A stretch of 64,000 nt of DNA from Nostocoides sp. HKS02 (GCF_009707485.1 NZ_CP046121.1:434001-498000); one strand, 5' to 3'. Shown: positions 28,545 to 38,084, numbered from the stretch's first letter. Numbers and translations are program-made. The notes: generated by a model from the sequence alone, not told the origin.

Positions 28545-28889
28545 CAAGGATCTCCTGTGGGATGGGGAGCCGGCCGGCGATATGTCGGTCTTTGCGGAGC
28601 CTCACCTCAGGGTGGGGCGAGGACAAGAGGTTTGGGTCGATTTGGCGCGGTCCGCGCCAACAATTGGCCAACGGCATACGCAGTGGTGACCAAAAGTCAT
28701 GACATCTGTCATTGCCGTCGGCTGCCCGGGTATGCCGCGCGTCCGACGGGCGACGTCGACCGCCCGTCGGTGGTGGCCGGTTCGGTGCGTGGCCCGGCAG
28801 CGGCTACGATGAGGTTTTGGCCCGGTCGCGCCCTTCACCACCGGCGCGCGGGCCTTTCCCATTGCCCCACGATTCTGGAGTACTGCGCA
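28545..28889. promoter_or_regulatory. Divergent regulatory gap between sedolisin and tig genes
   Basis: This 345-bp gap has no gene. It contains a nine-base palindrome, TTGGCGCGG and CCGCGCCAA with one base between, at 28642-28660; TTGGCCAA at 28664-28671; and ATGACA/TGTCAT with two bases between at 28699-28712. Two copies of the octamer are at 28673 and 28730. A weak promoter for tig may be TTCGGT at 28781 and TACGAT at 28805 (18-bp spacing). The palindromes lie nearer the protease gene, so they probably control it. Confidence 0.55.
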
Positions 28890-30239
28890 GTGAAGAGTGC
28901 CGTCGAGACCCTCAACCCGACCCGGGTCAAGCTGACCGTCGAGGTCCCCTTCGAGGAGCTCAAGCCGAGCCTCGACGCGGCGTACGCGACCATCGGCTCC
29001 CAGATCCAGGTCCCCGGTTTCCGCAAGGGCAAGGTCCCCAGCCGGATCATCGACCAGCGGGTCGGCCGGGGCGCGGTGCTGCAGGAGGCCGTCAACGAGG
29101 CGCTCCCGCAGTTCTACGGCCAGGCCGTGGAGGAGAACAAGGTCCGCCCGATCGGCCAGCCCGAGGTCGACGTGACCGAGGTGCCCGCCAAGGACGGCGA
29201 CGACCTCAAGTTCACCGTCGAGGTCGACGTGCGCCCCGAGGTGACCCTGCCCGACTACGCCGGGATCACCGTGGAGGTCGACGAGGCGAAGGCGTCCGAG
29301 GAGGACGTCCAGGAGCGCCTCACCTCGCTGCAGGAGCGGTTCGGCACCCTCAAGGGCGTCGAGCGCACCGTCGAGACCGGTGACTTCGTGTCGGTCGACC
29401 TCGACGCCAAGATCGGCGACGAGGAGATCGACGCCGTCAAGGGCGTCTCCTACGAGGTCGGTTCCGAGAACATGCTCGACGGCCTCGACGACGCGCTGGT
29501 CGGCATGGCTGCGGGCGACACCAAGACCTTCACCGCGCCGCTTGCCGGTGGTGACCGCGAGGGTGAGGACTCCGAGGTCACGGTCACCGTGCAGTCGGTC
29601 AAGGTGCGCGAGCTGCCGGCGCTTGACGACGACTTCGCCCAGCTGGCGTCCGAGTTCGACACCCTCGAGGAGCTCCGCGCCGACCTCACGAAGCAGGCCG
29701 AGCGCGCCAAGAAGTTCGAGCAGGGTGTGCAGGCTCGCGACAAGGTGCTCGAGCAGCTGCTCGAGACCGTCGAGATCCCGGTGCCGGACGGCATCGTCGA
29801 GGCCGAGGTCAACGCCCACCTCGAGGGCGAGGACCGCCTCGAGGACGCCGAGCACCGTGCCGAGGTCGACACCAACACGCGCAAGGCGCTGCGGGCACAG
29901 TTCCTGCTCGACGCGATCGCCGAGAAGGAAGAGGTCAAGGTCGAGCAGCCCGAGCTCATCGAGTACCTCGTGATGTCCGCCCAGCAGTACGGCATGGACC
30001 CCAACCAGTTCGCGCAGGCGATCGACCAGCAGGGCCAGATCCCCGCGATGGTCGCCGAGGTCGCGCGCCGCAAGGCGCTCGCCGCTGTGCTCGAGCGGGC
30101 CACCGTCGTCGACACCGCGGGCCAGGTCATCGACCTCAACGAGGTCACGGCCACGGACGTGGCGTCGCAGCTGTTCGAGGGCGACCACGAGGGTCACGAC
30201 CACGAGGGCCACGACCATGAGGGTCACGACCACGCCTGA
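28890..30239 (+). CDS. tig: Trigger factor with His-rich C-terminal tail
   Basis: Ribosome-bound chaperone and peptidyl-prolyl isomerase, 449 residues. The ribosome-binding signature GFRKGKVP is at about 44-51, a central FKBP-type domain follows (ETGDFVSVDLDAKIGDEE), and then the helical chaperone domain. The start is the GTG at 28890 with GGAG at 28877-28880. The C-terminus ends in a tandem repeat rich in His and acidic residues (three units of EGHDH), repeated at the DNA level too; it could bind metal, though a role is not established. It is followed by 10-bp repeats and a hairpin, and clpP1 lies further on, a typical gene order. Confidence 0.95.
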   Translation: MKSAVETLNPTRVKLTVEVPFEELKPSLDAAYATIGSQIQVPGFRKGKVPSRIIDQRVGRGAVLQEAVNEALPQFYGQAVEENKVRPIGQPEVDVTEVPAKDGDDLKFTVEVDVRPEVTLPDYAGITVEVDEAKASEEDVQERLTSLQERFGTLKGVERTVETGDFVSVDLDAKIGDEEIDAVKGVSYEVGSENMLDGLDDALVGMAAGDTKTFTAPLAGGDREGEDSEVTVTVQSVKVRELPALDDDFAQLASEFDTLEELRADLTKQAERAKKFEQGVQARDKVLEQLLETVEIPVPDGIVEAEVNAHLEGEDRLEDAEHRAEVDTNTRKALRAQFLLDAIAEKEEVKVEQPELIEYLVMSAQQYGMDPNQFAQAIDQQGQIPAMVAEVARRKALAAVLERATVVDTAGQVIDLNEVTATDVASQLFEGDHEGHDHEGHDHEGHDHA

Positions 30240-30260
30240 CCACGCCTGACCACGCCTGAC
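30231..30260 (+). repeat. Three tandem 10-bp repeats after tig
   Basis: CACGCCTGAC occurs three times in a row, beginning inside the last codons of tig and extending past its stop, so the stop-codon context TGA is repeated in tandem. It joins the 15-bp repeats encoding the His tail. Slipped-strand expansion is the likely origin. Confidence 0.8.
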
Positions 30261-30293
30261 CCCTCGCCTCCGCGCGAGGCAACTGCAGGCAAA

Positions 30294-30341
30294 CCGTATG
30301 CCGCGCACCCACCCCCCGGCTCTTGGGCGCGCGGCATACGG
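30294..30341 (+). terminator. Terminator hairpin of tig built from two octamer copies
   Basis: CCGTATGCCGCGC at 30294-30306 and its exact complement at 30329-30341 form a 13-bp perfect stem with a 22-base loop. Each arm contains one copy of the genome-wide GTATGCCG octamer. It lies 55 bases past the tig stop and before the next gene. GTTTG follows, but there is no strong U-tract. Confidence 0.75.
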
Positions 30342-30385
30342 CGTTTGTACGACGCGCCGCGCGCCCCGGCTGGCGACGATGAGCC

Positions 30386-30883
30386 ATGGACCTGGCCAAC
30401 TTCCACAAGGTGCGCCTCGCGGTGCAGGACAACGCGCACCCCGCGGACGACTCCCACGCAGCGCGCGTGCAGCTCGCGCTCCACGACGCGCTCACCGCCA
30501 GCGGACTGTTCGACCAGGTCGAGCTCGGCCGTACGGACGACGTGGACCAGCTGGTCATCGGGTTGTGCCGCTGCGCGGAGAAGGTCCTGCCGTGGGAGGC
30601 CGGTCTGGGCGTCGAACGCCTGTGGCGCGCCGTCACGCAGACCTTGGCCTGGGAGTCGCACTCGCTCGGCTGCACCGAGAGCCTCATGGAGTTCGAGGGC
30701 GCCGTGACGGTCGACGCCAGCGGCCACTACGTCACGGTCCACCTGGTGGCCGAGCCCCCGCTGGGCTGGGTGCCATCCGAGACCGACGGCGCCGACGATG
30801 TCCGCGATGGCCACGATGCCGAGCATGCCGACCAGCCTGCCCAGCGGCCCCCGCTGCGCGTCGTCGCCGAGGTGCAGTCCTAG
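30386..30883 (+). CDS. Uncharacterised actinobacterial protein
   Basis: A 165-residue acidic soluble protein that I do not recognise beyond resembling a conserved actinobacterial hypothetical. An alpha/beta domain precedes a low-complexity C-terminal tail rich in Asp and His (DGADDVRDGHDAEHADQ). No signal peptide or membrane span. CRCAEK near residue 60 has two cysteines. The ATG at 30386 is used. The last four bases overlap the end of the convergent LacI gene. Confidence 0.65.
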   Translation: MDLANFHKVRLAVQDNAHPADDSHAARVQLALHDALTASGLFDQVELGRTDDVDQLVIGLCRCAEKVLPWEAGLGVERLWRAVTQTLAWESHSLGCTESLMEFEGAVTVDASGHYVTVHLVAEPPLGWVPSETDGADDVRDGHDAEHADQPAQRPPLRVVAEVQS

Positions 30884-31953
30884 CGTCCCGCCGGGGGCGC
30901 GGTGGTCGTGCCGATCCGCAGGTCCGTGGCCTGCACCTGGTTGGCGGGTCGCTCCCCGTCGAGCAGCTGGCGCAAGAGCTCACCGAGCCGCCGCCCCTTG
31001 GCCAGCCCGTGCTGGTCGACGGTCGTCAGCGTGCCGGCGAACCACGGGAGCTCCACCCCGTCGAAGCCGGTGACGCTGAGGTCGCGGGGGACCGACAGCC
31101 CGAGGTCCTCGGCCGCCCGCACCACCCCCATCGCGAGCAGGTCGGACTGCGCGACGATGGCGGTCGGCCGCTCGCCGGCCGGACGGTCGAGCAGCTGACG
31201 GGCGGCCGCGGATCCCTGCTCGACGTCGGGCAGCGAGGTCTGGGCCAGGCCGCCGTGGTCCGGGAAGACCTCGAGGAAGCCCTCGGCGCGGTCGCGCGCG
31301 TCGACGAAGACCGATGACGCCAGGTCGGCCCGGCTCGCGGGGCCCGTCGCGCTGTCGGGCGCCAGGGGCATCATGAGATGGGCGACCCGGGTGTGCCCCA
31401 GGTCGCGCAGGTGTCGGCTCACGGCGGCGCTCGCGCCGCGGTTGTCGAGGGTGAGGTTCACGACCCTGGGGTCCGCGGGCGACCCGTCGCCGAGCATCGG
31501 TATGCCGCGGGCCGCCAGGTGGTCGACCGCCGGGTTGGTGTCCGGGCCGCACAACGAGAAGACCACGGCGTCCAGCGCCGTCGAGGACAGCTGGGTGATC
31601 GCCCGTTCCGGCTCGCCCGCAGGCTGGGCGATGAGCAGCATGCCGGCCGGGATCTCGTCGAGCACCTGCGACAGGCCGTCGAGCACGCTCACCGCGAACG
31701 GGTCGCGGAACGCGTGCAGCAACCTGCCCTCGACGACGACCCCCACCACGCCGGAGCGGCCGTGCCGCAGGGAGGACGCCAGGGGGTCCGGCCCGGCATA
31801 CCCGAGGCGCGCGGCAGCCGCGTGCACCCGCTGGGCGGTCTCGACGGCCACCGGGCCCTTGCCGCTGAACGCGAGCGAGGCCGTCGACGTGGAGACGCCG
31901 GCCGCGTCGGCGACCTCGCGCAGGGTGGGGCGAGGTTGACGTGGGCCGGTCAT
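30880..31953 (-). CDS. LacI-family transcriptional regulator
   Basis: A 357-residue repressor: helix-turn-helix at about residues 10-55 (TLREVADAAGVSTSTASLAF and ARLGYAG) with a periplasmic-binding-like effector domain behind it (VTGFDGVELPWFAGTLTTVDQ). The ligand is unknown and probably a sugar or related compound. The ATG at 31953 gives a normal N-terminus. Two 14-bp palindromes stand immediately upstream, between this gene and a divergent MFS transporter, so it most probably represses both. Confidence 0.93.
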   Translation of the reverse strand: MTGPRQPRPTLREVADAAGVSTSTASLAFSGKGPVAVETAQRVHAAAARLGYAGPDPLASSLRHGRSGVVGVVVEGRLLHAFRDPFAVSVLDGLSQVLDEIPAGMLLIAQPAGEPERAITQLSSTALDAVVFSLCGPDTNPAVDHLAARGIPMLGDGSPADPRVVNLTLDNRGASAAVSRHLRDLGHTRVAHLMMPLAPDSATGPASRADLASSVFVDARDRAEGFLEVFPDHGGLAQTSLPDVEQGSAAARQLLDRPAGERPTAIVAQSDLLAMGVVRAAEDLGLSVPRDLSVTGFDGVELPWFAGTLTTVDQHGLAKGRRLGELLRQLLDGERPANQVQATDLRIGTTTAPPAGR

Positions 31954-31966
31954 GGAGGACACACTA

Positions 31967-31994
31967 TCGAATCGATTCGATCGAAACGATTCGA
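31967..31994. promoter_or_regulatory. Twin LacI-type operators
   Basis: A perfect 14-bp palindrome TCGAATCGATTCGA at 31967-31980 is followed directly by a second imperfect copy TCGAAACGATTCGA at 31981-31994. They lie 14 bp from the LacI start and 34 bp from the MFS start. The central CG and TCGAA arms are typical of LacI-family sites. Confidence 0.8.
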
Positions 31995-32027
31995 CTGACC
32001 TGAACCGCACCCCAGAGAGCTCCGCAC

Positions 32028-33231
32028 GTGGCCCAGACCCTCACCCCAGCACCCGCTCGCGTGCTGGCCGCCCGCAACGCCGTCTTGATCATCTTCGCCC
32101 TCAGTGGCACGACGATCGCCTCGTTCGCCTCGCGCATCGCCGACAGCAAGGCGGCACTCGGCCTCACCGCGGGAGAGCTGGGGCTGACCCTGCTCGCTGC
32201 CTCCGCCGGCTCGCTGACGGCCCTGCCCTCCGCCGGCCGGATCGCCGACCGGATCGGGGCCGTCCGCACGATCCAGGTCGGCATGGCCGCCTCGTTCGCC
32301 GGGCTGGTCGTCGTGGGGGCGGCGGTGGACCTGGCGCAGTCACGGCTGCTCATGGCGGTCGGCCTGTTCTTCGTCGGCATGGGCGCCGGCGTCTGGGACG
32401 TCGCCATGAACCTCGAGGGGGCGGCGGTCGAGCGGCTGCTGGGCAAGACCGTCATGCCGCACTTCCACGCGGCGTTCTCCGGCGGCACGGTGCTCGCTGC
32501 GCTGGTCGGCGCGGGCATGTCGTGGGGGCGGGTGCCGTTGCTGGTGCACTTCGTGGTCGCCGTCGTCCTCTCCGCGTTCGTCGGGGTCTGGGCGCTGCGT
32601 GCGTTCCTGTCCCGCGAGGTCGAGGTGGTCACCCATGAGACCAACGACGGTGGCGCACGCCCGACTGCCCCTCGGTCGGCGTGGCTCGAGCCCCGCACGC
32701 TGCTGATCGGACTCGTCGTGCTCGCCGCCGCGTTCACCGAGGGCACCGCCAACGACTGGATCGCCGTCGGGTTCGTCGAGGGCCATCGCCTGCCGGCTTG
32801 GGCGGGAGTTCTGGCCTTCGCCTCGTTCCTGTCCTTCATGACCGTGGGGCGCCTCGGGGGCACGAGACTGCTCGACCGCTACGGCCGGGTCCCGGTCCTG
32901 CGGGCCACTTTTGCGCTCGCCGCAGCCGGCTCCCCTGCTGGTCATCTTCGGCAGTGCGCCCGTGGCGTACCTCGGCACCGCCATCTGGGGGATCGGGGCC
33001 TCGCTGGGCTTCCCCGTCGGCATGAGCGCCTCGGCGGACGACCCCGCGCGTGCCGCGGCCCGCATGTCGGTGGTCGCCACGATCGGCTACACCGCCTTCA
33101 TCGCCGGCCCGCCGCTGCTCGGCTTCCTGGGCGACCACTTCACCGTGCTGCGTGCGCTCCTGGCGGTCACGGTCATGGTGGGCCTGGCCATGCTCGTCAT
33201 CCCGGCCACCCGCGAACAACGTTCGCCCTGA
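32028..33231 (+). CDS. MFS transporter (fucose-permease-like), one apparent frameshift
   Basis: A 400-residue transporter with about 12 membrane segments, resembling the YbjJ/FucP side of the MFS. It shows ALSGTTIASFASRIADSKAALGLTAGELGL early and GRIADRIGAVRT as motif A. The frame breaks near 32926-32936; removing one base joins FALAAA to PLLVIFGSAPVAYLGT, so the second part of the protein is complete. The GTG start at 32028 is 34 bp from the twin operators shared with the LacI gene. The substrate is probably the LacI ligand or a relative of it. Confidence 0.85.
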
Positions 33232-33253
33232 GCGCGGTGCGCTCAGGGCGAAC
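33221..33253. terminator. Strong hairpin between MFS and clpP1 genes
   Basis: GTTCGCCCTGAGCGC at 33221-33235 and its exact complement at 33239-33253 form a 15-bp perfect stem with a 3-base loop. The MFS stop codon lies inside the left arm, so it probably ends MFS transcription. Its ends read GTTCGC and GCGAAC, like half-sites of the ClgR regulator of clp genes, so a role in clpP1 control is possible but not shown. Confidence 0.7.
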
Positions 33254-33340
33254 ACGGCGGTATTCGGGGACTGTGGCCGCACACCTCCGCGTTAGGGTCA
33301 CTGACAGGCACACCCCGATGACGAAGACGATGGAGAAGAC

Positions 33341-33994
33341 ATGGCGAGCAACCCTCAGACGGGTTCAGAGATCGTCGCTGCAGACGATCGGCCGCAGGGT
33401 GGTCTCGACGACCACATCTACAACCGTCTGCTCAAGGAGCGGATCATCTTCCTGGGCTCGGACGTCCGCGACGACAACGCGAACGCCATCTGCGCGCAGC
33501 TGCTGCTGCTCGCGGCCGAGGACCCGGGCAAGGACATCTGGCTGTACATCAACAGCCCCGGCGGGTCGATCTCCGCTGGCATGGCGATCTACGACACGAT
33601 GAAGTGGATCCCCAACGACGTCGCCACGGTGGCGATGGGCATGGCGGCCTCGATGGGCCAGTTCCTGCTCTCGGCGGGCACCCACGGCAAGCGCTACGCC
33701 ACGCCCCACGCCCGGGTGATGATGCACCAGCCGTCGGGCGGCATCGGCGGCACGGCCTCGGACATCAAGATCCAGGCCGAGCAGATGCTCTTCGTGAAGA
33801 AGCAGATGGCCGAGCTGATCGCCCAGCACACGGGTCAGCCGCTCGAGCAGATCGAGAAGGACTCCGACCGCGACCGCTGGTTCAGCGCCGAGGAGGCCAG
33901 GGACTACGGCTTCGTGGACCACGTGTTCAGCAGCGCTGCGCAGGCTGGCGGTCGCAGTGGCAACGACGACAACCCGGTCACCGGGGACAAGTGA
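33341..33994 (+). CDS. clpP1: ATP-dependent Clp protease proteolytic subunit ClpP1
   Basis: A 217-residue ClpP. The catalytic triad is visible: Ser 104 in [10 protein letters not shown], His 129 in VMMHQP, Asp 178 in [16 protein letters not shown] and the substrate-groove residues are normal. In actinobacteria ClpP1 and ClpP2 form a mixed double ring that works with ClpX or ClpC. The ATG at 33341 has GGAGA upstream. clpP2 follows 11 bp after the stop. Confidence 0.96.
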   Translation: MASNPQTGSEIVAADDRPQGGLDDHIYNRLLKERIIFLGSDVRDDNANAICAQLLLLAAEDPGKDIWLYINSPGGSISAGMAIYDTMKWIPNDVATVAMGMAASMGQFLLSAGTHGKRYATPHARVMMHQPSGGIGGTASDIKIQAEQMLFVKKQMAELIAQHTGQPLEQIEKDSDRDRWFSAEEARDYGFVDHVFSSAAQAGGRSGNDDNPVTGDK

Positions 33995-34005
33995 GGGACC
34001 ACCAG

Positions 34006-34680
34006 ATGAACGCCAACATCAACCCCAGCATGCACGGCAGGCTGCAGGTGCCGCCGAGCCACAGCCCGAGCAGCCGGTACATCCTGCCGCAGTTCGAGGA
34101 GCGCACCTCCTACGGCATGAAGCGGCTCGACCCCTACACCAAGCTGTTCGAGGACCGCATCATCTTCCTCGGCGTCCAGATCGACGACGCGTCGGCCGAC
34201 GACGTCATCGCCCAGCTGATCGTGCTGGAGTCCCAGGACCCCGATCGCGACATCCTCATGTACATCAACAGCCCCGGCGGTACGTTCACGGCGATGACGG
34301 CCATCTACGACACGATGCAGTACATCCGCCCCGACGTGCAGACCTTCGTGGTCGGCCAGGCCGCCTCGGCGGCTGCGGTGCTGCTGTCGGCCGGTGCCAA
34401 GGGCAAGCGGTTCGCCCTGCCCAACGCCCGCATCCTCATCCACCAGCCGGCGCTGGCCGGTGGCGACTACGGCCAGGCGTCCGACATCGAGATCCAGGCC
34501 AACGAGGTCCTGCGCATGCGCACGTGGCTGGAGGAGACCTGGGCAGAGCACTCGGGCCGCACCCCCGAGCAGGTCCGCAACGACATCGAGCGCGACAAGA
34601 TCCTCTCGGCTGCCGAGGCCAAGGAGTACGGCCTCATCGACGAGGTCCTCGCCTCCCGCAAGGCTTCCAACGAGGTCTGA
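34006..34680 (+). CDS. clpP2: ATP-dependent Clp protease proteolytic subunit ClpP2
   Basis: A 224-residue ClpP paralogue that pairs with ClpP1. Ser 121 in [13 protein letters not shown], His 146 in ILIHQP and Asp 197 in NDIERDK form the triad. The longer N-terminus (about 45 residues before the conserved start) is usual for ClpP2. The ATG at 34006 is in the same operon as clpP1. A strong hairpin follows, then the clpX promoter region. Confidence 0.96.
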   Translation: MNANINPSMHGRLQVPPSHSPSSRYILPQFEERTSYGMKRLDPYTKLFEDRIIFLGVQIDDASADDVIAQLIVLESQDPDRDILMYINSPGGTFTAMTAIYDTMQYIRPDVQTFVVGQAASAAAVLLSAGAKGKRFALPNARILIHQPALAGGDYGQASDIEIQANEVLRMRTWLEETWAEHSGRTPEQVRNDIERDKILSAAEAKEYGLIDEVLASRKASNEV

Positions 34681-34706
34681 TCCCGGGTCACCGCCGCACC
34701 CCCTTT

Positions 34707-34743
34707 GGTATGCCGCCCGCTCCCCGTGAGCGGGCGGCATACC
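34707..34743 (+). terminator. Terminator hairpin of clpP2 with octamer copies in both arms
   Basis: GGTATGCCGCCCGCTC at 34707-34722 and its exact complement at 34728-34743 form a 16-bp perfect stem with a 5-base loop, preceded by CCCTTT. Each arm contains a GTATGCCG octamer. It lies 27 bases past the clpP2 stop. Confidence 0.85.
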
Positions 34744-34766
34744 GCCGTCCGGGCGGCGCGCGGCCG

Positions 34767-34785
34767 TGTCCGCCCTGAGCGGACA
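34767..34785. promoter_or_regulatory. Inverted repeat upstream of clpX
   Basis: TGTCCGC at 34767-34773 and GCGGACA at 34779-34785 are seven-base arms five bases apart, 108 bp before the clpX start. The segment between clpP2 and clpX has no other gene. It may be part of the promoter control of clpX; the bound factor is unknown. Confidence 0.4.
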
Positions 34786-34892
34786 TGGGCCAACTCGGCG
34801 CGACGCGGGCGATTCAATGGAGAGAATGGAAGGGTCCGGCCGGTACCGTCGGGCGGACGTGGTTTTCACACCCAAGGTTCGGAGGTCGGCGC

Positions 34893-36167
34893 GTGGCACG
34901 CATGGGAGAGAGCGGCGACCTGCTGAAGTGCTCGTTCTGTGGCAAGAGCCAGAAGCAGGTCAAGAAGCTCATCGCCGGCCCCGGCGTCTACATCTGCGAC
35001 GAGTGCATCGACCTGTGCAACGAGATCATCGAGGAGGAGCTGGCCGAGTCCTCCGAGCTCGGGCTCGACGAGCTGCCCAAGCCGCGCGAGATCTTCGACT
35101 TCCTCGAGAACTACGTGGTCGGCCAGGATGCCGCCAAGCGGTCGTTGGCCGTGGCGGTCTACAACCACTACAAGCGCATCCAGGCTGGTGAGGCGGGCGC
35201 GAAGAAGGACGTCGAGTCGGTCGACATCGCCAAGTCCAACATCCTGCTGATCGGTCCCACCGGCTGCGGCAAGACCTACCTCGCGCAGACCCTGGCCCGC
35301 ATGCTCAACGTGCCGTTCGCCATCGCCGACGCGACCGCGCTCACCGAGGCGGGGTACGTCGGCGAGGACGTCGAGAACATCCTGCTCAAGCTGATCCAGG
35401 CCGCCGACTACGACGTCAAGAAGGCCGAGACCGGCATCATCTACATCGACGAGGTCGACAAGATCGCCCGCAAGAGCGAGAACCCCTCGATCACCCGCGA
35501 CGTCTCCGGTGAGGGCGTCCAGCAGGCCCTGCTCAAGATCCTCGAGGGCACCACGGCCAGCGTGCCGCCCCAGGGCGGGCGCAAGCACCCGCACCAGGAG
35601 TTCATCCAGATCGACACGACGAACGTGTTGTTCATCGTCGGTGGGGCGTTCGCCGGGCTGGAGAAGCTCATCGAGTCCCGCAGCGGCAAGAAGGGCCTGG
35701 GCTTCGGCTCCGAGCTGCACACGCCCAAGGACCTCGGGCAGTCCATCGGCGAGGTCATGCCCGAGGACCTCATGAAGTTCGGGCTGATTCCCGAGTTCAT
35801 CGGTCGCCTGCCGGTCATCACCACGGTGAGCCCGCTCGACCGCGACTCCCTCGTCACCATCCTCACCGAGCCGCGCAACGCGCTCGTGAAGCAGTACAAG
35901 AAGATGTTCGACATCGACGGCGTGGAGCTGGAGTTCACCGACGAGGCGCTCGACGCCATCGCCGAGCAGGCTCTCGCCCGCGGCACGGGTGCACGTGGCC
36001 TGCGCGCGATCATGGAGGAGGTGCTCATGCCGGTGATGTTCGACGTCCCCAGCGACGACGGCATCTCCCGGGTCGTCGTCACCCGCGAGGTCGTCCTCGA
36101 CAACGTCCTGCCGACGATCGTGCGGCGCGACGAGGAGCCCAAGCGGGCTCGCAAGCGCTCCGCCTGA
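34893..36167 (+). CDS. clpX: ATP-dependent Clp protease ATP-binding subunit ClpX
   Basis: A 424-residue unfoldase of the AAA+ family that feeds substrates to ClpP1P2. The N-terminal zinc finger has C13, C16, C35 and C38. Walker A is GPTGCGKT at 121-128 and Walker B ends with D186-E187 (IIYIDEVDK). GGRKHPHQ is the pore-2/RKH loop and LGFGSE is the ClpP-docking loop. The GTG at 34893 has GGAGG seven bases upstream and is preferred over the ATG at 34902. It is downstream of clpP2 with its own leader. Confidence 0.96.
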   Translation: MARMGESGDLLKCSFCGKSQKQVKKLIAGPGVYICDECIDLCNEIIEEELAESSELGLDELPKPREIFDFLENYVVGQDAAKRSLAVAVYNHYKRIQAGEAGAKKDVESVDIAKSNILLIGPTGCGKTYLAQTLARMLNVPFAIADATALTEAGYVGEDVENILLKLIQAADYDVKKAETGIIYIDEVDKIARKSENPSITRDVSGEGVQQALLKILEGTTASVPPQGGRKHPHQEFIQIDTTNVLFIVGGAFAGLEKLIESRSGKKGLGFGSELHTPKDLGQSIGEVMPEDLMKFGLIPEFIGRLPVITTVSPLDRDSLVTILTEPRNALVKQYKKMFDIDGVELEFTDEALDAIAEQALARGTGARGLRAIMEEVLMPVMFDVPSDDGISRVVVTREVVLDNVLPTIVRRDEEPKRARKRSA

Positions 36168-36188
36168 CCTGCGACGGTCGCCGGTCAG
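36164..36188. terminator. Weak bidirectional hairpin between clpX and the convergent operon
   Basis: CTGACC at 36164-36169 and GGTCAG at 36183-36188 are six-base arms enclosing a small inner stem. Both stop codons lie inside the arms. Only a weak terminator can be proposed. Confidence 0.3.
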
Positions 36189-36700
36189 CTCCGCGGGTCG
36201 CGCGACACCAGCCACACCGACAGGGCCAGCAAGCCGACCCCGGCGATCGCGGCATACGTCAGGGGTAGCTGGCCCGCGACGTGCTGGAGGCCAGCCACGG
36301 CGGCCAGCGCCCAGAGGGGCACGACCAGCAGCGCCACCGTGAGCCCGCGCCGGGCCCACCGCGCCAGGGTGGCGGCGGGCACGGGCGCCGCGGCGGGCAG
36401 GGTGGCCGCCAGCGCGGCGGTGAGGTGCAGAGCCAGGCCCAGCCAGGCGCCGCCCAGCAGGGCCAGCCACCGCCCCATACCCCCAGGCAGGGGCACGACC
36501 ACCATCCAGTGGAGCGCGTGACCGGCGAGCAGGACCGTGACGGCGTGCGAGCCGGGGCGGACCACGGCATACCCGGTGAGGCCCACCAGCACGGCGACCA
36601 CCAGCCACACCGGCGAGGTGGCAGCCGCGACGGTCAGCCCCAGCAGGGCCAGCGACGCCAGCGCGAGTGCGGCCCGGACGAGCGCGTGCGAGCGGGCCAT
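36185..36700 (-). CDS. Uncharacterised multi-span membrane protein in MoxR cluster
   Basis: A 171-residue hydrophobic protein with four or five membrane segments, unrecognised. It starts at an ATG overlapping the DUF58 stop (TGATG). Position at the end of the DUF4129-MoxR-DUF58 unit suggests it belongs to that system. No catalytic motif is visible. Confidence 0.7.
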   Translation of the reverse strand: MARSHALVRAALALASLALLGLTVAAATSPVWLVVAVLVGLTGYAVVRPGSHAVTVLLAGHALHWMVVVPLPGGMGRWLALLGGAWLGLALHLTAALAATLPAAAPVPAATLARWARRGLTVALLVVPLWALAAVAGLQHVAGQLPLTYAAIAGVGLLALSVWLVSRDPRS

Positions 36701-38084
36701 CAGCGGCTCACCACTCGCGGAGCCCGCGACCGGCGGCCGAGGTCGCGCAGCACCAGGTCGAGGGTGCCCGGTCCGGCCCAGGGCACGATGGGGACCCCGG
36801 CCTCGCGGGCGCGGAGCATCTCGCGTTCGCGCTCCATGAGGCGGATCCGCCACGCGAGCCCGGCGGCTTGGGGTCGGCCGGACCCCACCAGCTCGGCGAG
36901 TCGCTCGGGGGCGAGGGTGCGCGCGGCGAGCGACGGGGGAGGGTGTCGACCGCCACCACCGAGATGCCGCGGCGAGACAGTGACACGGCGTGTGCGAGGA
37001 CCTCGGGCGAGATGGCGGGGGTCAGCACGACGGCCAGCGTCCCCGCCCCGACCGGGTGGCGCAGCTGCGAGCGCAGCCGCTTCTCGTCGCTCACCGTGCT
37101 GTCAGCCACCTGCACCCGCGCCAGGACGTCGAGCAGCCGCCTCAGGTGACCGCTCCCGGCGGCAGCGGTGACGCGCGGCAGGTCCCGCGCGCCCAGGACC
37201 AGCAGGCCGACCCGGTCACCCGTTCGCAGGTAGTGCTCGGCGAGCGCTCCGGCGGCGCGCACCGCGTTGTCGAGGCTGCTGCTGGCGCCGCCGATGCCCT
37301 CGCTGGCACCGAGGTCGTGGGTGGCGTCGAGGAGCAGCAGGATCTCGGTGTCCTGGTCGGCGTGCGTGGCGGTGACGTGCAGCTCGCCCGTGCGCACCGA
37401 CACCGGCCAGTGCACCCGCCGCAGCCGGTCGCCGTACCGGAACGGGCGAATCTGCGCCAGCTCGCCGCCGTCACCGTGGTGCGCCGACCTGCTCCGACCG
37501 ACGAGCCCGTCCGGCCTGGGGACGGGAACCCGCGCCGAGAACGTGTCCGGCAACGGCACCGTGGGCAGCGGTGCCGCCCGCACCAGCTCCGGCTCCCACG
37601 CGTACGCCCCGAACGCCCCCGTCAGGGCCACCGTGGCCGGACCCAGCGGCCGGTTCCCCCACCGCATGCTCTGGCACACCACGTCGACCCGCGTCGTCGG
37701 CGCCGCGCGGGTGAGGGCCACGCTCACCGCCCGGTATGCCGGGGTGTACCGGGTGTAGGGCGTGGCGAGCAGGTGGACGGCCAGCTCCTCCCGCGCCGGG
37801 GACGGGCTTGACGGTGGTCGTCCACGCGGTGGCCTGGCCCTCCCGGAGCACGGGGTGCCGTGGCCCGGCGTGGACGACGGGCACGACAGTCGGCCGGGTG
37901 ACGGTCGCCCACAGGGCCACGATGAGCAGGGGCGCTCCGAGGACGAGCGCGTCGGGTCGTCGCAGGAGGACGGCAGCGCCCACCAGGACCAGACCCAGCA
38001 GCAGCGCCCGCACCTGGGCTCGGGTCACCCGCCACCGGGCGGCCAGTCGGGCTCCCGGTGGGGCGGTCTGGTCGTCCGGCGTCG

